Below, in pieces: positions 9,286-18,300 of a DNA stretch of 64,000 bases. The notes under the pieces were generated by a model. That model was not told the DNA's origin and did no database searches. It saw only the letters and a program-made list of their open reading frames with translations. The first letter of the stretch is position 1; the number at the start of each line of letters is the position of its first letter. Source of the DNA: Richelia sinica FACHB-800 (GTDB taxonomy: Bacteria > Cyanobacteriota > Cyanobacteriia > Cyanobacteriales > Nostocaceae). The stretch is taken from positions 62,001-126,000 of the forward strand of contig NZ_JACJTT010000005.1 of assembly GCF_014698825.1 (NCBI RefSeq), in the 5' to 3' direction. Position numbers and translations under genes: made by a program.

Positions 9286-9314
9286 ATACAAGATTGCACA
9301 AAGCAGAGAAGCAA

Positions 9315-9641
9315 ATGAATACTCAATTGGTCGATTCATTAGTGCAAATTATTACTTCCCTGAGTACGGAAGAACGTCTATTACTACAAGAACGCCTCAA
9401 CAGTATGGCAATTCAAGTTACTCCTGATGTATGTGGTGGACAGCCACGTATTCGTAACAGCCGTATTCCTGTGTGGACTTTGGTAGAATTCCGTCAACAA
9501 GGCGCAGATGATGAGGAATTACTGCGGAACTATCCTGGCCTGACTAGAGAGGATTTAACGGCAGCATGGACATACTATGCACAGCATCAGGAAGAGTTAA
9601 ATAATGTGCTAACTGCTATGAATCAGGAGGATAATGCTTAA
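9315..9641 (+). CDS. DUF433 domain protein, probable antitoxin
   Basis: A product of about 108 aa from the ATG at 9315 (an upstream TTG gives 7 more residues). The C-terminal half is a DUF433 domain, with the typical VCGGQPRIRNSRIPVWTLVE segment, a DNA-binding-like fold related to MerR/HTH proteins. It overlaps the next gene by 8 bp. DUF433 proteins paired with DUF5615 PIN-like proteins are treated as VapBC-like toxin-antitoxin modules. The antitoxin role is inferred from family and pairing. Confidence 0.82.
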   Translation: MNTQLVDSLVQIITSLSTEERLLLQERLNSMAIQVTPDVCGGQPRIRNSRIPVWTLVEFRQQGADDEELLRNYPGLTREDLTAAWTYYAQHQEELNNVLTAMNQEDNA

Positions 9642-10023
9642 GTTCTACTCCAACGAGAATTTTCCAATGGATATGGTGATAGAACTGCGTCGGCTTGGCT
9701 ATGATGTTCTAACTTCTCAAGAGGCTGGACAAGCTAACCAAGGTATTCCTGATCAAGAAGTGCTGGCTTTTGGCAATCAAATTGAGCGAATAGTCATTAC
9801 TCTCAACCGTGATGACTTTATCGACCTACACCATAAGGGTATTTCTCACCAAGGCATAATCATTTGTAAAACTGATAGAGACTACACAGGACAAGTACAA
9901 ACTCTGCATCTTTATCTACAACAAGTAGAAAATCTGAAAAATCGTCTCATTCGAGTGAAAAAGCAGAACCAACGTAAATCCAGCCAGCAGGTGTTTATAA
10001 TTCAAGAATATAAAGGCAACTAA
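9634..10023 (+). CDS. DUF5615 PIN-like protein, probable toxin
   Basis: A 129-aa Mut7-C/PIN-like protein. The N-terminal MLKFYSNENF with a following GYDVLTSQEAG, then ITLNRDDFIDLH, give the spaced acidic residues of a PIN-type nuclease. It is translationally coupled to the DUF433 gene by an 8-bp overlap. An RNase toxin role is inferred from the family. The basic C-terminus (RVKKQNQRK) could bind nucleic acid. Confidence 0.82.
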   Translation: MLKFYSNENFPMDMVIELRRLGYDVLTSQEAGQANQGIPDQEVLAFGNQIERIVITLNRDDFIDLHHKGISHQGIIICKTDRDYTGQVQTLHLYLQQVENLKNRLIRVKKQNQRKSSQQVFIIQEYKGN

Positions 10024-10043
10024 AGTAACTATTTGATTAATTA

Positions 10044-10065
10044 GGGTAGGTTTAATAGCCTACCC
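10044..10065. terminator. stem-loop between converging genes
   Basis: Arms GGGTAGG (10044-10050) and CCTACCC (10059-10065) with an 8-nt loop lie between the DUF5615 gene and the oppositely oriented WYL gene. No long T-run follows, so termination efficiency is uncertain. Confidence 0.45.
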
Positions 10066-10073
10066 CATAGAAT

Positions 10074-10940
10074 TTAAGTCATGGTTTCGATATCGTATAA
10101 TTGGCACAGACTGCGGATTTTCTGCTGAAGGAGCGATCGCACATTTTCCGGTGAGACTATCTCGCAGTCGTCCCCATAACGCAACACTTCCCGCACCAAC
10201 CAGAAGGGATTTGATACTCGTCTCACCACTTGGCGGACTTCTCCTATCACTTCATTGCTGATGTCATTGGGTTTTGGTTCATAGGCTTTAATCAAACCAC
10301 GATAAAAGTGTAAGTACACTTTTAGGTTATCTAGCCCTTCATGTCGCCATTGTCCGTTTATTGGTACAACACCTTTAATTTTATCCAGGCGCAAACAGCG
10401 ATTGTGTATCAGTTCTGGAAAGTCTGTATTGGCAACATCTTCGGTGTCATCTTCATCGCACCAAATATTTAAGTAAAAACGCTTCTCTTCAAAAGTGATT
10501 TCGGCATAACGCACAGTAAAAGACAAATCTCCAAACTGAGGATTTGCATAGAGTAAGTGAAAAGGTTGTTGATTTTGGCGGAATTGGTCTGCCAGAATAC
10601 GCCATGCTTCCGTCGGTTGGCTGACTTGCTGGAGTATTTGTTGACGTATGGGAAGCTCAAGTTGTCCGCGTTCTAGTAATAGGCTAGAGATAGTTTGCGC
10701 TTGTTCAATAAAACCTGAGTCCTTTAGCAGTCCTATAGCTTGCTGGAGTGCTACTACTTGCGTTGAGTTTAAGGTAAAGGGTTCACCGACTTCAAACTCA
10801 TGTTGAGCGATCGCTACCAATAATCCAGATACACTGGGAGACTTACCCCAGAAGATACGCAATTTGCGGGCGATTTCTTCTAGTTGTTCTTTTGTTCCAG
10901 AGGGGATTGACAGTGTAATTGTCTCTTTTTTTCTAGACAT
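10074..10940 (-). CDS. WYL-domain CRISPR-associated transcriptional regulator
   Basis: A 288-aa protein with an N-terminal helical DNA-binding-like part and a C-terminal WYL-type ligand domain (FHLLYANPQFGDLSF, then LYLNIWCDEDD-like strands and a basic VRREV segment). It lies divergent to cas3' at the head of a type I-D locus. The established parallel is Sll7009 of Synechocystis 6803, a WYL-type protein next to its I-D locus whose loss raises crRNA levels. Repression of this cas operon is inferred. Similarity to WYL proteins was judged by eye and the canonical W-Y-L triplet is not cleanly visible. Confidence 0.75.
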   Translation of the reverse strand: MSRKKETITLSIPSGTKEQLEEIARKLRIFWGKSPSVSGLLVAIAQHEFEVGEPFTLNSTQVVALQQAIGLLKDSGFIEQAQTISSLLLERGQLELPIRQQILQQVSQPTEAWRILADQFRQNQQPFHLLYANPQFGDLSFTVRYAEITFEEKRFYLNIWCDEDDTEDVANTDFPELIHNRCLRLDKIKGVVPINGQWRHEGLDNLKVYLHFYRGLIKAYEPKPNDISNEVIGEVRQVVRRVSNPFWLVREVLRYGDDCEIVSPENVRSLLQQKIRSLCQLYDIETMT

Positions 10941-10949
10941 TCACAAAAA

Positions 10950-10991
10950 TGTAATTACAGTATTGACATGCAGGGGTATTTACAGTTATTG
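10950..10991 (+). promoter_or_regulatory. putative cas operon promoter and operator repeats
   Basis: TTGACA (10963-10968) and TTATTG (10986-10991) are spaced by 17 bp. Overlapping them are the 10-bp palindrome TGTAATTACA (10950-10959) and two direct repeats of TTACAGT(T)ATTG starting at 10955 and 10980, one helical-turn multiple (25 bp) apart. This would suit binding of a dimeric repressor such as the divergent WYL protein. It is a sequence-based prediction only. Confidence 0.4.
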
Positions 10992-11051
10992 TATCTGTAT
11001 TAAAGATTTCAGTAACAAAAAAATCAGCTAAACGCATTTGTAATTGCTAAT

Positions 11052-11138
11052 TTGGAATTTACAAGCCAGATTCAAGATAGTTTGTTGAGATATGCAAGAT
11101 TGCAACCATTAGTTGCAGAAATTGAAGTGAGTTATTAA
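11052..11138 (+). CDS. possible 28-aa leader peptide before cas3'
   Basis: A TTG-initiated frame reading MEFTSQIQDSLLRYARLQPL and onward, ending 4 nt before the cas3' ATG. Codon choice looks coding-like and its stop overlaps the cas3' ribosome-binding site (AAGGA). It could be a leader peptide or the relic of a larger gene. No homologue is recognised and evidence is weak. Confidence 0.25.
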   Translation: MEFTSQIQDSLLRYARLQPLVAEIEVSY

Positions 11139-11142
11139 GGAT

Positions 11143-13320
11143 ATGTTAGAAAATTATAGTATTCAACTTAAGTCTGTTTATTCACAAACTGTCCCCACAC
11201 CTGATGGAGTAACATTACCAGATGGTTGGTCACTTTCTTGGCATCAATTAGAAACTTTAAAAGCTTTGCGTGACCCAAATATTGATGTAGTGTTTAACAC
11301 TGCCATGACTGGTGATGGTAAAAGTTTAGCTGCTTATTTAGAAGTTCTTCAAGGTGAATTTTCCGCAATTGGACTTTACCCAACCAATGAATTAGCACGT
11401 GACCAAGAAACACAGCTTCAAGGATATATTGATATATTCCAGCCAGAAAACCAACCGCGCGTATTTAGATTAAGTGGTGCTGATTTAGAAATATATGCAG
11501 AAAATGAAGGCTTAAAAAAAGGGGCGGCACTTTTAACGCTTGCTAGCCAAAGAGAAGCATTATTAACTAACCCTGATATTTTTCATTATTTACATAGAGG
11601 TGCTTATATTATTTCTGGCGATAGTCCTGATAAACTATGGAACAAAATTGATAAAGATTTCGACTTATTTATTTTTGATGAGTTTCATGTTTTTGCAGCA
11701 CCGCAAATCGCCAGCGTAATTAACTCCATGCTGTTAATTCGCTGTACAAATCGCCGGAAAAAGTTCCTCTTTCTCTCCGCGACACCAGATAGAGATTTAA
11801 TTAGTAGATTAGAAACAGCCGAATTTCGGTGTCGAGAAATAAGCCCTCTGGAGGAAGATAAATATCAATTTCCTGATACTCCAGAACAAGAAACGCAATT
11901 AAAAAACCAAGGATGGAGACAGGTAGCACGAGATATTTCACTTAAATTTATATCTTTAGAACCGAGTTTTAAGGCTTCAGAAACTTGGTTGAAAGAGAAT
12001 AGTAATTTAATTGTATCTCACTTTCAGCAACATACAGGCAGTAAAGGTGCGATTATTCTTAATTCGATTGCAGCAGTCAAGCGGCTGACTCAATTTTTTC
12101 AAGAACTTTTAAAACCTTATAATTTAACTGTAGGTGAAAACACAGGTTTATCTAGCAAAGGAGAAAAAGAGCTAAGTCTTGCGGCTGATTTAGTTCTAGG
12201 TACTAGCACTATTGATGTTGGTGTGGACTTCAAAATTAACTTTTTAATCTTTGAATCATCAGATTCAGGTAACTTTATTCAGCGTTTAGGAAGATTAGGA
12301 AGACATGACGGATATGAAAAAAACGGTCAAAAAGTTAAGTTTGATAATTTTACAGCTTATGCTTTAGTGCCTAACTTTTTAGTTGAGCGTTTATTTCAAA
12401 CTGAATCACCACCATTACAAGTTAATGGTATTTATGAGCGTCCATTTTTGCAACAAACTCTCAAAGACCAATATCGGAAAATTAATGATTTTCGTGGTTA
12501 TTATCGCCGTTGGGGTGCTGTACAGTCGTTTTGGCTATGTTATAAATTGAGCGATCGCACCATTCAACAACAGTATGCCCAAAGTCGCGAAAAGTTTCAA
12601 GCAGCCTGTGAAAAAGTATTTGATACCAGCTTAAAATCACAAGCCGGACGTATCTCCGCATGGGCTAAAGAATGGAAAGAAAAATCCGGTAAATCAGGAA
12701 ATCCCATTGCTGATGATGCTGCTAGTTTTCGCGGTTCCAGTCCGTTGCAATGTGGACTATATGATTTAACCGAAAACAACGAAGCGGAAAGATTTAAAAC
12801 CTATGATTTACCAGGCATTTTAAGCAACTTAGAAATTGAAATGTGGACAGAGGCGGGATTTATACGGACATTGAAAGAAACCGCCGAACGTACCGGACAA
12901 CCCATAGCCAAAGGTAGATTTGCCCATTGTCTCGCATTTATAAAGTTGCGTTCCTATCGTGAAGAACGGTTGAACTGGAAATTTACCTATTCTGGAGACT
13001 TACAACCCATCGCTGATGCTTGGAAAGTACAGGTTTTAACAGGTATAGGAATATGGCAACCGGATAACCCTTGGATAGGTCAAATTGATAAAAAGCTGAA
13101 GAAAGAAGGTTTAGTTTGTTATATAATTCGTCGTCCTGTTACAGAAGTGCGGATGCGGTTAAGACTCCCAATGCACTTTCAGCTTTACCCCATCAGCGAC
13201 CAGTCCAGTGTTCATGATGCTAATACACCCTATTCTATAGCCTTTGGTCAGTCTGCATTGTTGCTGGATACGCTTGCTTATACCTTTAAAAGCAAAGGAG
13301 ATGAAATATGGATTGCTTGA
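11143..13320 (+). CDS. cas3: type I-D CRISPR helicase Cas3'
   Basis: A 725-aa superfamily-2 helicase that unwinds target DNA for the I-D effector. Walker A is TGDGKS at residues 56-61, Walker B DEFH at 179-182, motif III SATP at 212-215, and motif VI QRLGRLGRH lies near residue 385. No HD nuclease domain is present; in subtype I-D that nuclease sits in Cas10d, which this locus fits. It begins the operon under the putative promoter opposite the WYL gene, with AAGGA before the ATG. Two vestigial CRISPR repeats start 2 bp after its stop codon, and a roughly 2-kb insert separates it from cas10d. Confidence 0.93.
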   Translation: MLENYSIQLKSVYSQTVPTPDGVTLPDGWSLSWHQLETLKALRDPNIDVVFNTAMTGDGKSLAAYLEVLQGEFSAIGLYPTNELARDQETQLQGYIDIFQPENQPRVFRLSGADLEIYAENEGLKKGAALLTLASQREALLTNPDIFHYLHRGAYIISGDSPDKLWNKIDKDFDLFIFDEFHVFAAPQIASVINSMLLIRCTNRRKKFLFLSATPDRDLISRLETAEFRCREISPLEEDKYQFPDTPEQETQLKNQGWRQVARDISLKFISLEPSFKASETWLKENSNLIVSHFQQHTGSKGAIILNSIAAVKRLTQFFQELLKPYNLTVGENTGLSSKGEKELSLAADLVLGTSTIDVGVDFKINFLIFESSDSGNFIQRLGRLGRHDGYEKNGQKVKFDNFTAYALVPNFLVERLFQTESPPLQVNGIYERPFLQQTLKDQYRKINDFRGYYRRWGAVQSFWLCYKLSDRTIQQQYAQSREKFQAACEKVFDTSLKSQAGRISAWAKEWKEKSGKSGNPIADDAASFRGSSPLQCGLYDLTENNEAERFKTYDLPGILSNLEIEMWTEAGFIRTLKETAERTGQPIAKGRFAHCLAFIKLRSYREERLNWKFTYSGDLQPIADAWKVQVLTGIGIWQPDNPWIGQIDKKLKKEGLVCYIIRRPVTEVRMRLRLPMHFQLYPISDQSSVHDANTPYSIAFGQSALLLDTLAYTFKSKGDEIWIA

Positions 13321-13322
13321 AA

Positions 13323-13425
13323 TTTCAATCCCTGATAGGGATTTTAGAAAGCTTTGTAAGAAAGCCCAGGAGCAACCGCCATTGCATACATGGATATTCG
13401 TTTCAATCCCTGATAGGGATTTTAG
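13323..13425 (-). CRISPR. two vestigial CRISPR repeats in reverse orientation
   Basis: A 25-bp sequence (TTTCAATCCCTGATAGGG then ATTTTAG) occurs at 13323-13347 and again at 13401-13425, 78 bp apart. On the minus strand each ends in ATCAGGGATTGAAA, and the second gives the full GGATTGAAAC end. They share the AATCCCT/AGGGATT hairpin and 3' end with the main array, but the 5' part differs (CTAAAATCCC rather than TATATAATCC). If the repeat is about 37 nt, the spacer between would be about 41 nt. This looks like the residue of a second, related array. Confidence 0.6.
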
Positions 13426-13487
13426 GCAACTTAATGGCGTTACTACCTTTGATGATTTTAGCTCAAAATAGTTTGTTTGACATAGCT

Positions 13488-13502
13488 ACCCCTAAGAGGG
13501 GT
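13488..13502. other. hairpin ACCCCT/AGGGGT in the cas3' 3' region
   Basis: ACCCCT-AAG-AGGGGT forms a 6-bp stem with a 3-nt loop and is followed by TGAATAAC, which faintly resembles a CRISPR-repeat 3' end. No T-run follows. It may be another decayed repeat or an mRNA-stabilising stem. Confidence 0.35.
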
Positions 13503-13582
13503 TGAATAACCATGAATAAAATTTATGATTTAGGAGATATACTTTAGTCATAGTTCAGGAGGCATTGAGTATAGGAGATGAC

Positions 13583-13897
13583 ATGAACCAAAAAACTTAT
13601 AGCAAGATAGCTAGTGCTGCAACCTTTTTACTCACCAATCGTGCTACTGAGTGTAAGGATTATCTTGAGCCACCTTTTCGCCTTGCCATCGACATTTTAG
13701 AAGTGATGAATGATGGTAAACCTTATAAGCCTTGCGAAATAGCTCAGTATCTAATGATGCAGAATATAGACTATCGGGAGAAAGGCTTAAATCCTAGTAC
13801 GGTGCGCCAAGTATTACAAGCACTCAGAGCAGGTTCAGTACCTATAGTAAGTGACCGCAAAAAGGGTTGGTATATCAAAGGTCAGTCCCTAACCTAG
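13583..13897 (+). CDS. winged-helix-like small protein in the cas operon
   Basis: 104 aa from the ATG at 13583, preceded by ATAGGAG (13571-13577), which favours it over an upstream in-frame TTG. The central part (DILEVMNDGKPYKPCEIAQY, then a helix LNPSTVRQVLQALR and a short hairpin SDRKKGWYI) has the order of a winged helix-turn-helix. No named family is recognised. It lies in the insert between cas3' and cas10d on the coding strand. A local regulator or a DNA/RNA-binding accessory factor is possible; function is unknown. Confidence 0.72.
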   Translation: MNQKTYSKIASAATFLLTNRATECKDYLEPPFRLAIDILEVMNDGKPYKPCEIAQYLMMQNIDYREKGLNPSTVRQVLQALRAGSVPIVSDRKKGWYIKGQSLT

Positions 13898-14125
13898 TTT
13901 AACAATGAATTTTGGAGAAGGTTTTTATTGTTTACTTAGTCATTGCAGTAGCAATCACCATTGGATACATGAGATAAGTAATCCGAGTCCTCACCCAGAT
14001 AGTTCATAACTACGGGCTGACAAGGTGTCATAATTTTCATTTTCCTGGTTCATTACTATTTTTGACTTTTGTTCAGTAAAAATTTTCTCCCAAATCAAAA
14101 ATCCTATTTTCACGGAGAAATTAAC

Positions 14126-14362
14126 ATGAGAACAACCAGAAAAATTACACCTTCAGCATCATCATCTTGTGTACAGTTAGAACTTCCCTTGTATCGGAAA
14201 CCAATCCTGCATATTAAGAAAAAAGTTCGTGGTAAAAACAGAAAAGGATTTGACTTGTTAGAAGAAGCTGTAAATTGTTTTCAAATTGCACTAGATAGAA
14301 ATGAAATTAAATCTCCGGAAGCTAGAGATGCCATAAGACAATTTCTATCCTTTGTAAAATAG
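14126..14362 (+). CDS. 78-aa basic hypothetical protein in the cas operon
   Basis: Starts at the ATG preceded by CGGAG (14113-14117); a longer frame upstream lacks a better site. The N-terminal half is basic (HIKKKVRGKNRKGFDLLEEA) and the C-terminal half is predicted helical (FQIALDRNEIKSPEARDAI). It could be a small nucleic-acid-binding protein or antitoxin-like. No family is recognised. The 228 bp upstream of it contains nothing identifiable. Confidence 0.6.
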   Translation: MRTTRKITPSASSSCVQLELPLYRKPILHIKKKVRGKNRKGFDLLEEAVNCFQIALDRNEIKSPEARDAIRQFLSFVK

Positions 14363-14490
14363 GATAATTAGTTACCTTGGTGCGTTACCAACACACTAAC
14401 GCACCAATCAAATCATTTTTGATGATAGCAATAATCTTTATCTATAAAATATAGATTATTATAGCTGTTCACTTTCTGGAGCATCATAAA

Positions 14491-14943
14491 ATGCAAAAAG
14501 ACACTCCCACAATTACAGAACTTAAACAACTATCCTTACAACTGCCAGAAAAAATACCTTACTTGAAAATGTTAGTTCTCTTTGGTTCTAGAGCAACTGG
14601 TAATACCAAAGCTAATAGTGACTGGGATTTTGCAGTTTTATGTGACGAAGAACAACGTCAGACTTACATAGGAAATCATCATTCTTCTTTATTTGAACTA
14701 CCAAGTTTGGTTGGGCAATTGTTAAAAATAAATTCTGACATTATAGATATTGTCGAACTCAATCATTGTTCTTGGTTAATTGCTCATTTTATAGCCCGTG
14801 ATGGAATTGTCTTGTTTGAAAAATATTGTGGAGAATTTGAGAAATTTAAATTAAATTCATTGAAAAGTGAAACTGAGTTAAAACAATATCGCCAAGAACA
14901 ATATCGAATCCTTGACAGAGAATTAAAGAAGTGGGGAGCATGA
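14491..14943 (+). CDS. mntA: MNT nucleotidyltransferase antitoxin (MntA)
   Basis: A 150-aa minimal nucleotidyltransferase. The GSx10DxD catalytic motif is G32-S33 ... D44-W-D46 (FGSRATG ... SDWDFAV), and a further acidic residue lies in IIDIVELNH. In the characterised HEPN-MNT system of Aphanizomenon flos-aquae, encoded beside a I-D CRISPR locus, MNT di-AMPylates the active-site tyrosine of the HEPN toxin and silences it. Here the stop codon overlaps the hepT start (ATGA), so the two are coupled. The function is transferred from that homologue. Confidence 0.9.
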   Translation: MQKDTPTITELKQLSLQLPEKIPYLKMLVLFGSRATGNTKANSDWDFAVLCDEEQRQTYIGNHHSSLFELPSLVGQLLKINSDIIDIVELNHCSWLIAHFIARDGIVLFEKYCGEFEKFKLNSLKSETELKQYRQEQYRILDRELKKWGA

Positions 14944-15392
14944 GTAATATAGACTCGGAAATAATTGTAGCTAGGCTCAGGCTAATTAATAAATATTACA
15001 ACACATTAGAAGAATTCCGCTCCATTAGCCTTGATGAATTTTTGTCTGATTTTCGTCAACAACTTGTTGTAGAAAGACTTCTGCAATTAATGACTCAAGC
15101 CGCAATAGACATCAACGACCATATATTGTCAAAGCTAAACCCTGGGCAAGCTTTCACTAATTTTGAGGCTTTTATCGAATTGGGTCAATATCAAATCATT
15201 ACACCAGAACTAGCTAAACAAATTGCACCATCGTCAGGATTAAGAAATCGGTTAGTGCATGAATATGACGATATAGACCCAAATCAAGTTTTCAAAGCAA
15301 TTAGTTTTGCTTTACAGCAATACCCACTTTATGTTAGACAAATCAACTCTTATTTGATTTCATTGGAAGAAGACAATGGCTATAAAAAGTAA
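14940..15392 (+). CDS. hepT: HEPN ribonuclease toxin (HepT)
   Basis: 150 aa from the ATG overlapping the mntA stop, with GGGGAG just upstream. The RX4HXY motif is R102-NRLV-H107-E-Y109. The tyrosine number equals Tyr109, the AMPylated residue in the Aphanizomenon toxin, which also supports this start over an ATG 9 nt upstream. That homologue trims 4 nt from the 3' end of certain tRNAs. The last 17 bp overlap the start of cas10d, so toxin and interference gene are translationally linked. Confidence 0.92.
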   Translation: MSNIDSEIIVARLRLINKYYNTLEEFRSISLDEFLSDFRQQLVVERLLQLMTQAAIDINDHILSKLNPGQAFTNFEAFIELGQYQIITPELAKQIAPSSGLRNRLVHEYDDIDPNQVFKAISFALQQYPLYVRQINSYLISLEEDNGYKK

Positions 15393-18300
15393 AGAATCAG
15401 ATGAATATCAACAGTTATCGCTCTTAGAAACAGAAAACAGTTCAGAAGAATTTCAATCATCAGAAGATGACTGGTTATCAAGTGAATTTGGCTTTGATAG
15501 TGATGGCGATAGAACTATTGAAACCAAAGGACAATTACTCACACTTAAACTATTAAGAGAAGCAATTAAATCGCAAAATACCAATGATCAAGTAATGGCA
15601 GATTTTGCCGAGTATGTTTTACCTAATCTGCTGAAAATAGCTATTGGTGTCACGGCTAAAGGTGGTAAATTCTTTGATGAAATAGATGAAAAGCGAGCAG
15701 CAGAAGGTAAAAGCAGAGTTAGACGGGATAATGCTGCTGACCAATCTTTAAATACACACTTGCTCAACGGTTTATTTCCAGCAAATTTAATTGAGCAAAG
15801 ATTAGAAAAGCTCGATACTACTGTTAAACGAGTAGTCAAAGATAAAGAACGACGTTTAGTAATTGCTGGGTTTATTTTACATGACTTTGAAAAGTTCCCA
15901 GATGCACCGGAAGATTGTCGCAAGTTACCTTTAGATGAACATAGAAAAATCATTGATGAAAAAGTTAAACAATTAGGACTTGATAAATTTATCAATCCTG
16001 ATAATCCTGAAGATTATCAAGAGTATCTTGATGATTTATTGTGTATGGCTTACAATGCACAAAGACGCTGGGATACTAACTGGAATTTTTCTGAGTTTGG
16101 CTTAAATCCCGTTTTAAAAGACCGGACTATTCAGAGTCTATCAGATTTAACTTGTTTAGCTGATTCTCTCGCTTCAATTATCAAACATCCCCAAGACGCA
16201 GAAAATCCAAGACTGAATGAAATTATTCATAGTCTCAGTGATGGTAAATTGAAATTTACTTATCATCACATTGCCGAAAATAGAGGCGTTTTAACCAACG
16301 TTGTTAATAATGCTGTCATTGAAGCTCATACTAACTTAAATACTGAGGAAAATAAATATTATCAACCTTTGTTATATCTACCAACTGGTGTAATTTATCT
16401 AGCTTTGCGTGATGCTCCCCCTATCTCATCAGCAACTTTACCAGACTTGGTAGTTGATAAGATTAAATCTCTCTGTGCTGGTCAATTGAAGCTCAGACAA
16501 ACGGGGTTTGGTAGAGATGGAAAAGGGATGAAATATGCTGAATATTACAACCTCTTTTTTGATTCTCCTGGTTTAATGCAAGTTGCTTTAGATGCAACAC
16601 TGAGAATTTTAAAATCTGGTAAACCATCAGTTGCTAAAAGTCGCAGTGAGAATTTAGTGAAATTTCAAAAGCAGAGTGTTTTATCTGCTGATTACGATTT
16701 TAACTTTGATGATGATATACGTATTGATCAAATTGCCGAATTTGGAGATTTAATTACTCGTAAAATTTGGGAAGAAACAGTTGAGAGAATTGAAATAGCT
16801 AGAAAAAAAGATAAAAAACTTCCAGAAGTTCCCAAGTTTGATTTAACTCACAAAGTCGCTGAATTTTGGAATTTAACAGAATATTTACCCCAAATCAGAG
16901 AAATTCAACTTATCAATGAAAGTTTGAAAGAACAAAAACTCAAAGGTAATACCGGGGGTGTACCTTATGAATGGTATTACCTAGCAGCTAAATATCTGGA
17001 GAAGAATCAAGGTGTTGAAGATGTTAGAGAAAATTGTCAACAGGTGATTGATTATTTAACAAATTTAATATCACCAATTCTAACTCAGTATCAATTACCC
17101 GATGGTTGGGATGATTTAAGGTTATGGGTAACGAGAGTAGTGATGTTACCTAGCGCGAATAAAGCAGCATCTGTCAAAACGGAAGTTGATAATTTTCTCC
17201 ATGAGTTAAGTAACTATAACGCTGCTAAAAAGTCAGGGAGAGGTAAACAATTAATTTGCTCAATTTCTCACTCAGCTTACACTGTTACTGAGCAAATGGA
17301 ATCAGCGGTTTTATTTACTCCCCAAGTTTATACTAATAAGCAAATGTTAGGAGGTTCTAACGCTAAACGCAACATTTCCAGTATTGCAGGAGTGGAAATG
17401 ATGCTCAGACAAATATTGATGAATCAAACTCAAGCAGTAGGTAAAAGATTTGAAGATGGTAAATATCGCTATCTCTACTTTTATCCAACTTATTACTTCA
17501 CACCAGAAACTAATAAGTTCTTACAAAAAGCTTACACCAATATTGCTCAAACTCGGTTCGATACTAGCATCCGAAATCATTTCATTAGTAAAGATTTACA
17601 GGTTGATTTGGGTAAAGAAAATTATCAAAGTGTGGATAGTTTCTTAATTGATGAAAATTTAGATAGTGAAAAAGACCGCACATTTAAACTTTCCTATCCT
17701 GAAGATCAACCTTTAACTTTTTACTTCATGGCTTTACCTCCTGGAAGAGACAGCACTGATACTGAATCTTGGGTAATGCCGAGTTGGTTAGCGTTTGCTT
17801 TTCCGATGATTTTAGATGTGAAAACTGTAGTTTCTGAGTCTCCTATTCCTCCATTTAATGACGGTGCAGAATTTGAAGAAACCGTATTTCTTGATAGTGC
17901 GCCTCATGCTTTCCGAACTTTGGTGAAAAGAGATAGATTCAGACTTGATTACATTCTCGAAGGTTGGGAAGAGTACGGTATTCAATATCCTGCACCTTTA
18001 AATGTATTAACTGCTGCTTACGCTATTCATTTAGATGTCAATGCTAGGCAAGGTAAAACTGGTTATGATGCTAACTGGGGGAAATTTACGGAACTAGCCA
18101 AGGATTTTGAAACCAGTCCTCTGTATGTCTTTGCTTATCTGAATAAATGGGTGCGTAACCAAGGAGTGGAAACAGCCAGGCTTGAAAAAATCAAGCTTTA
18201 CACTTATCATTTTTACCCTTGTTTTGACCCTTATACAAAATTTGATTTTAATCAGGAGAAATTAATTGTGGGAGAAGCGTCTAATTTGAATCATCCAAAG

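Noticed and set aside
13244-13505. Two short frames with IPDRDF or SLIGIL peptides at the end of cas3'
   Set aside because: They translate the vestigial CRISPR repeats; no protein is expected.
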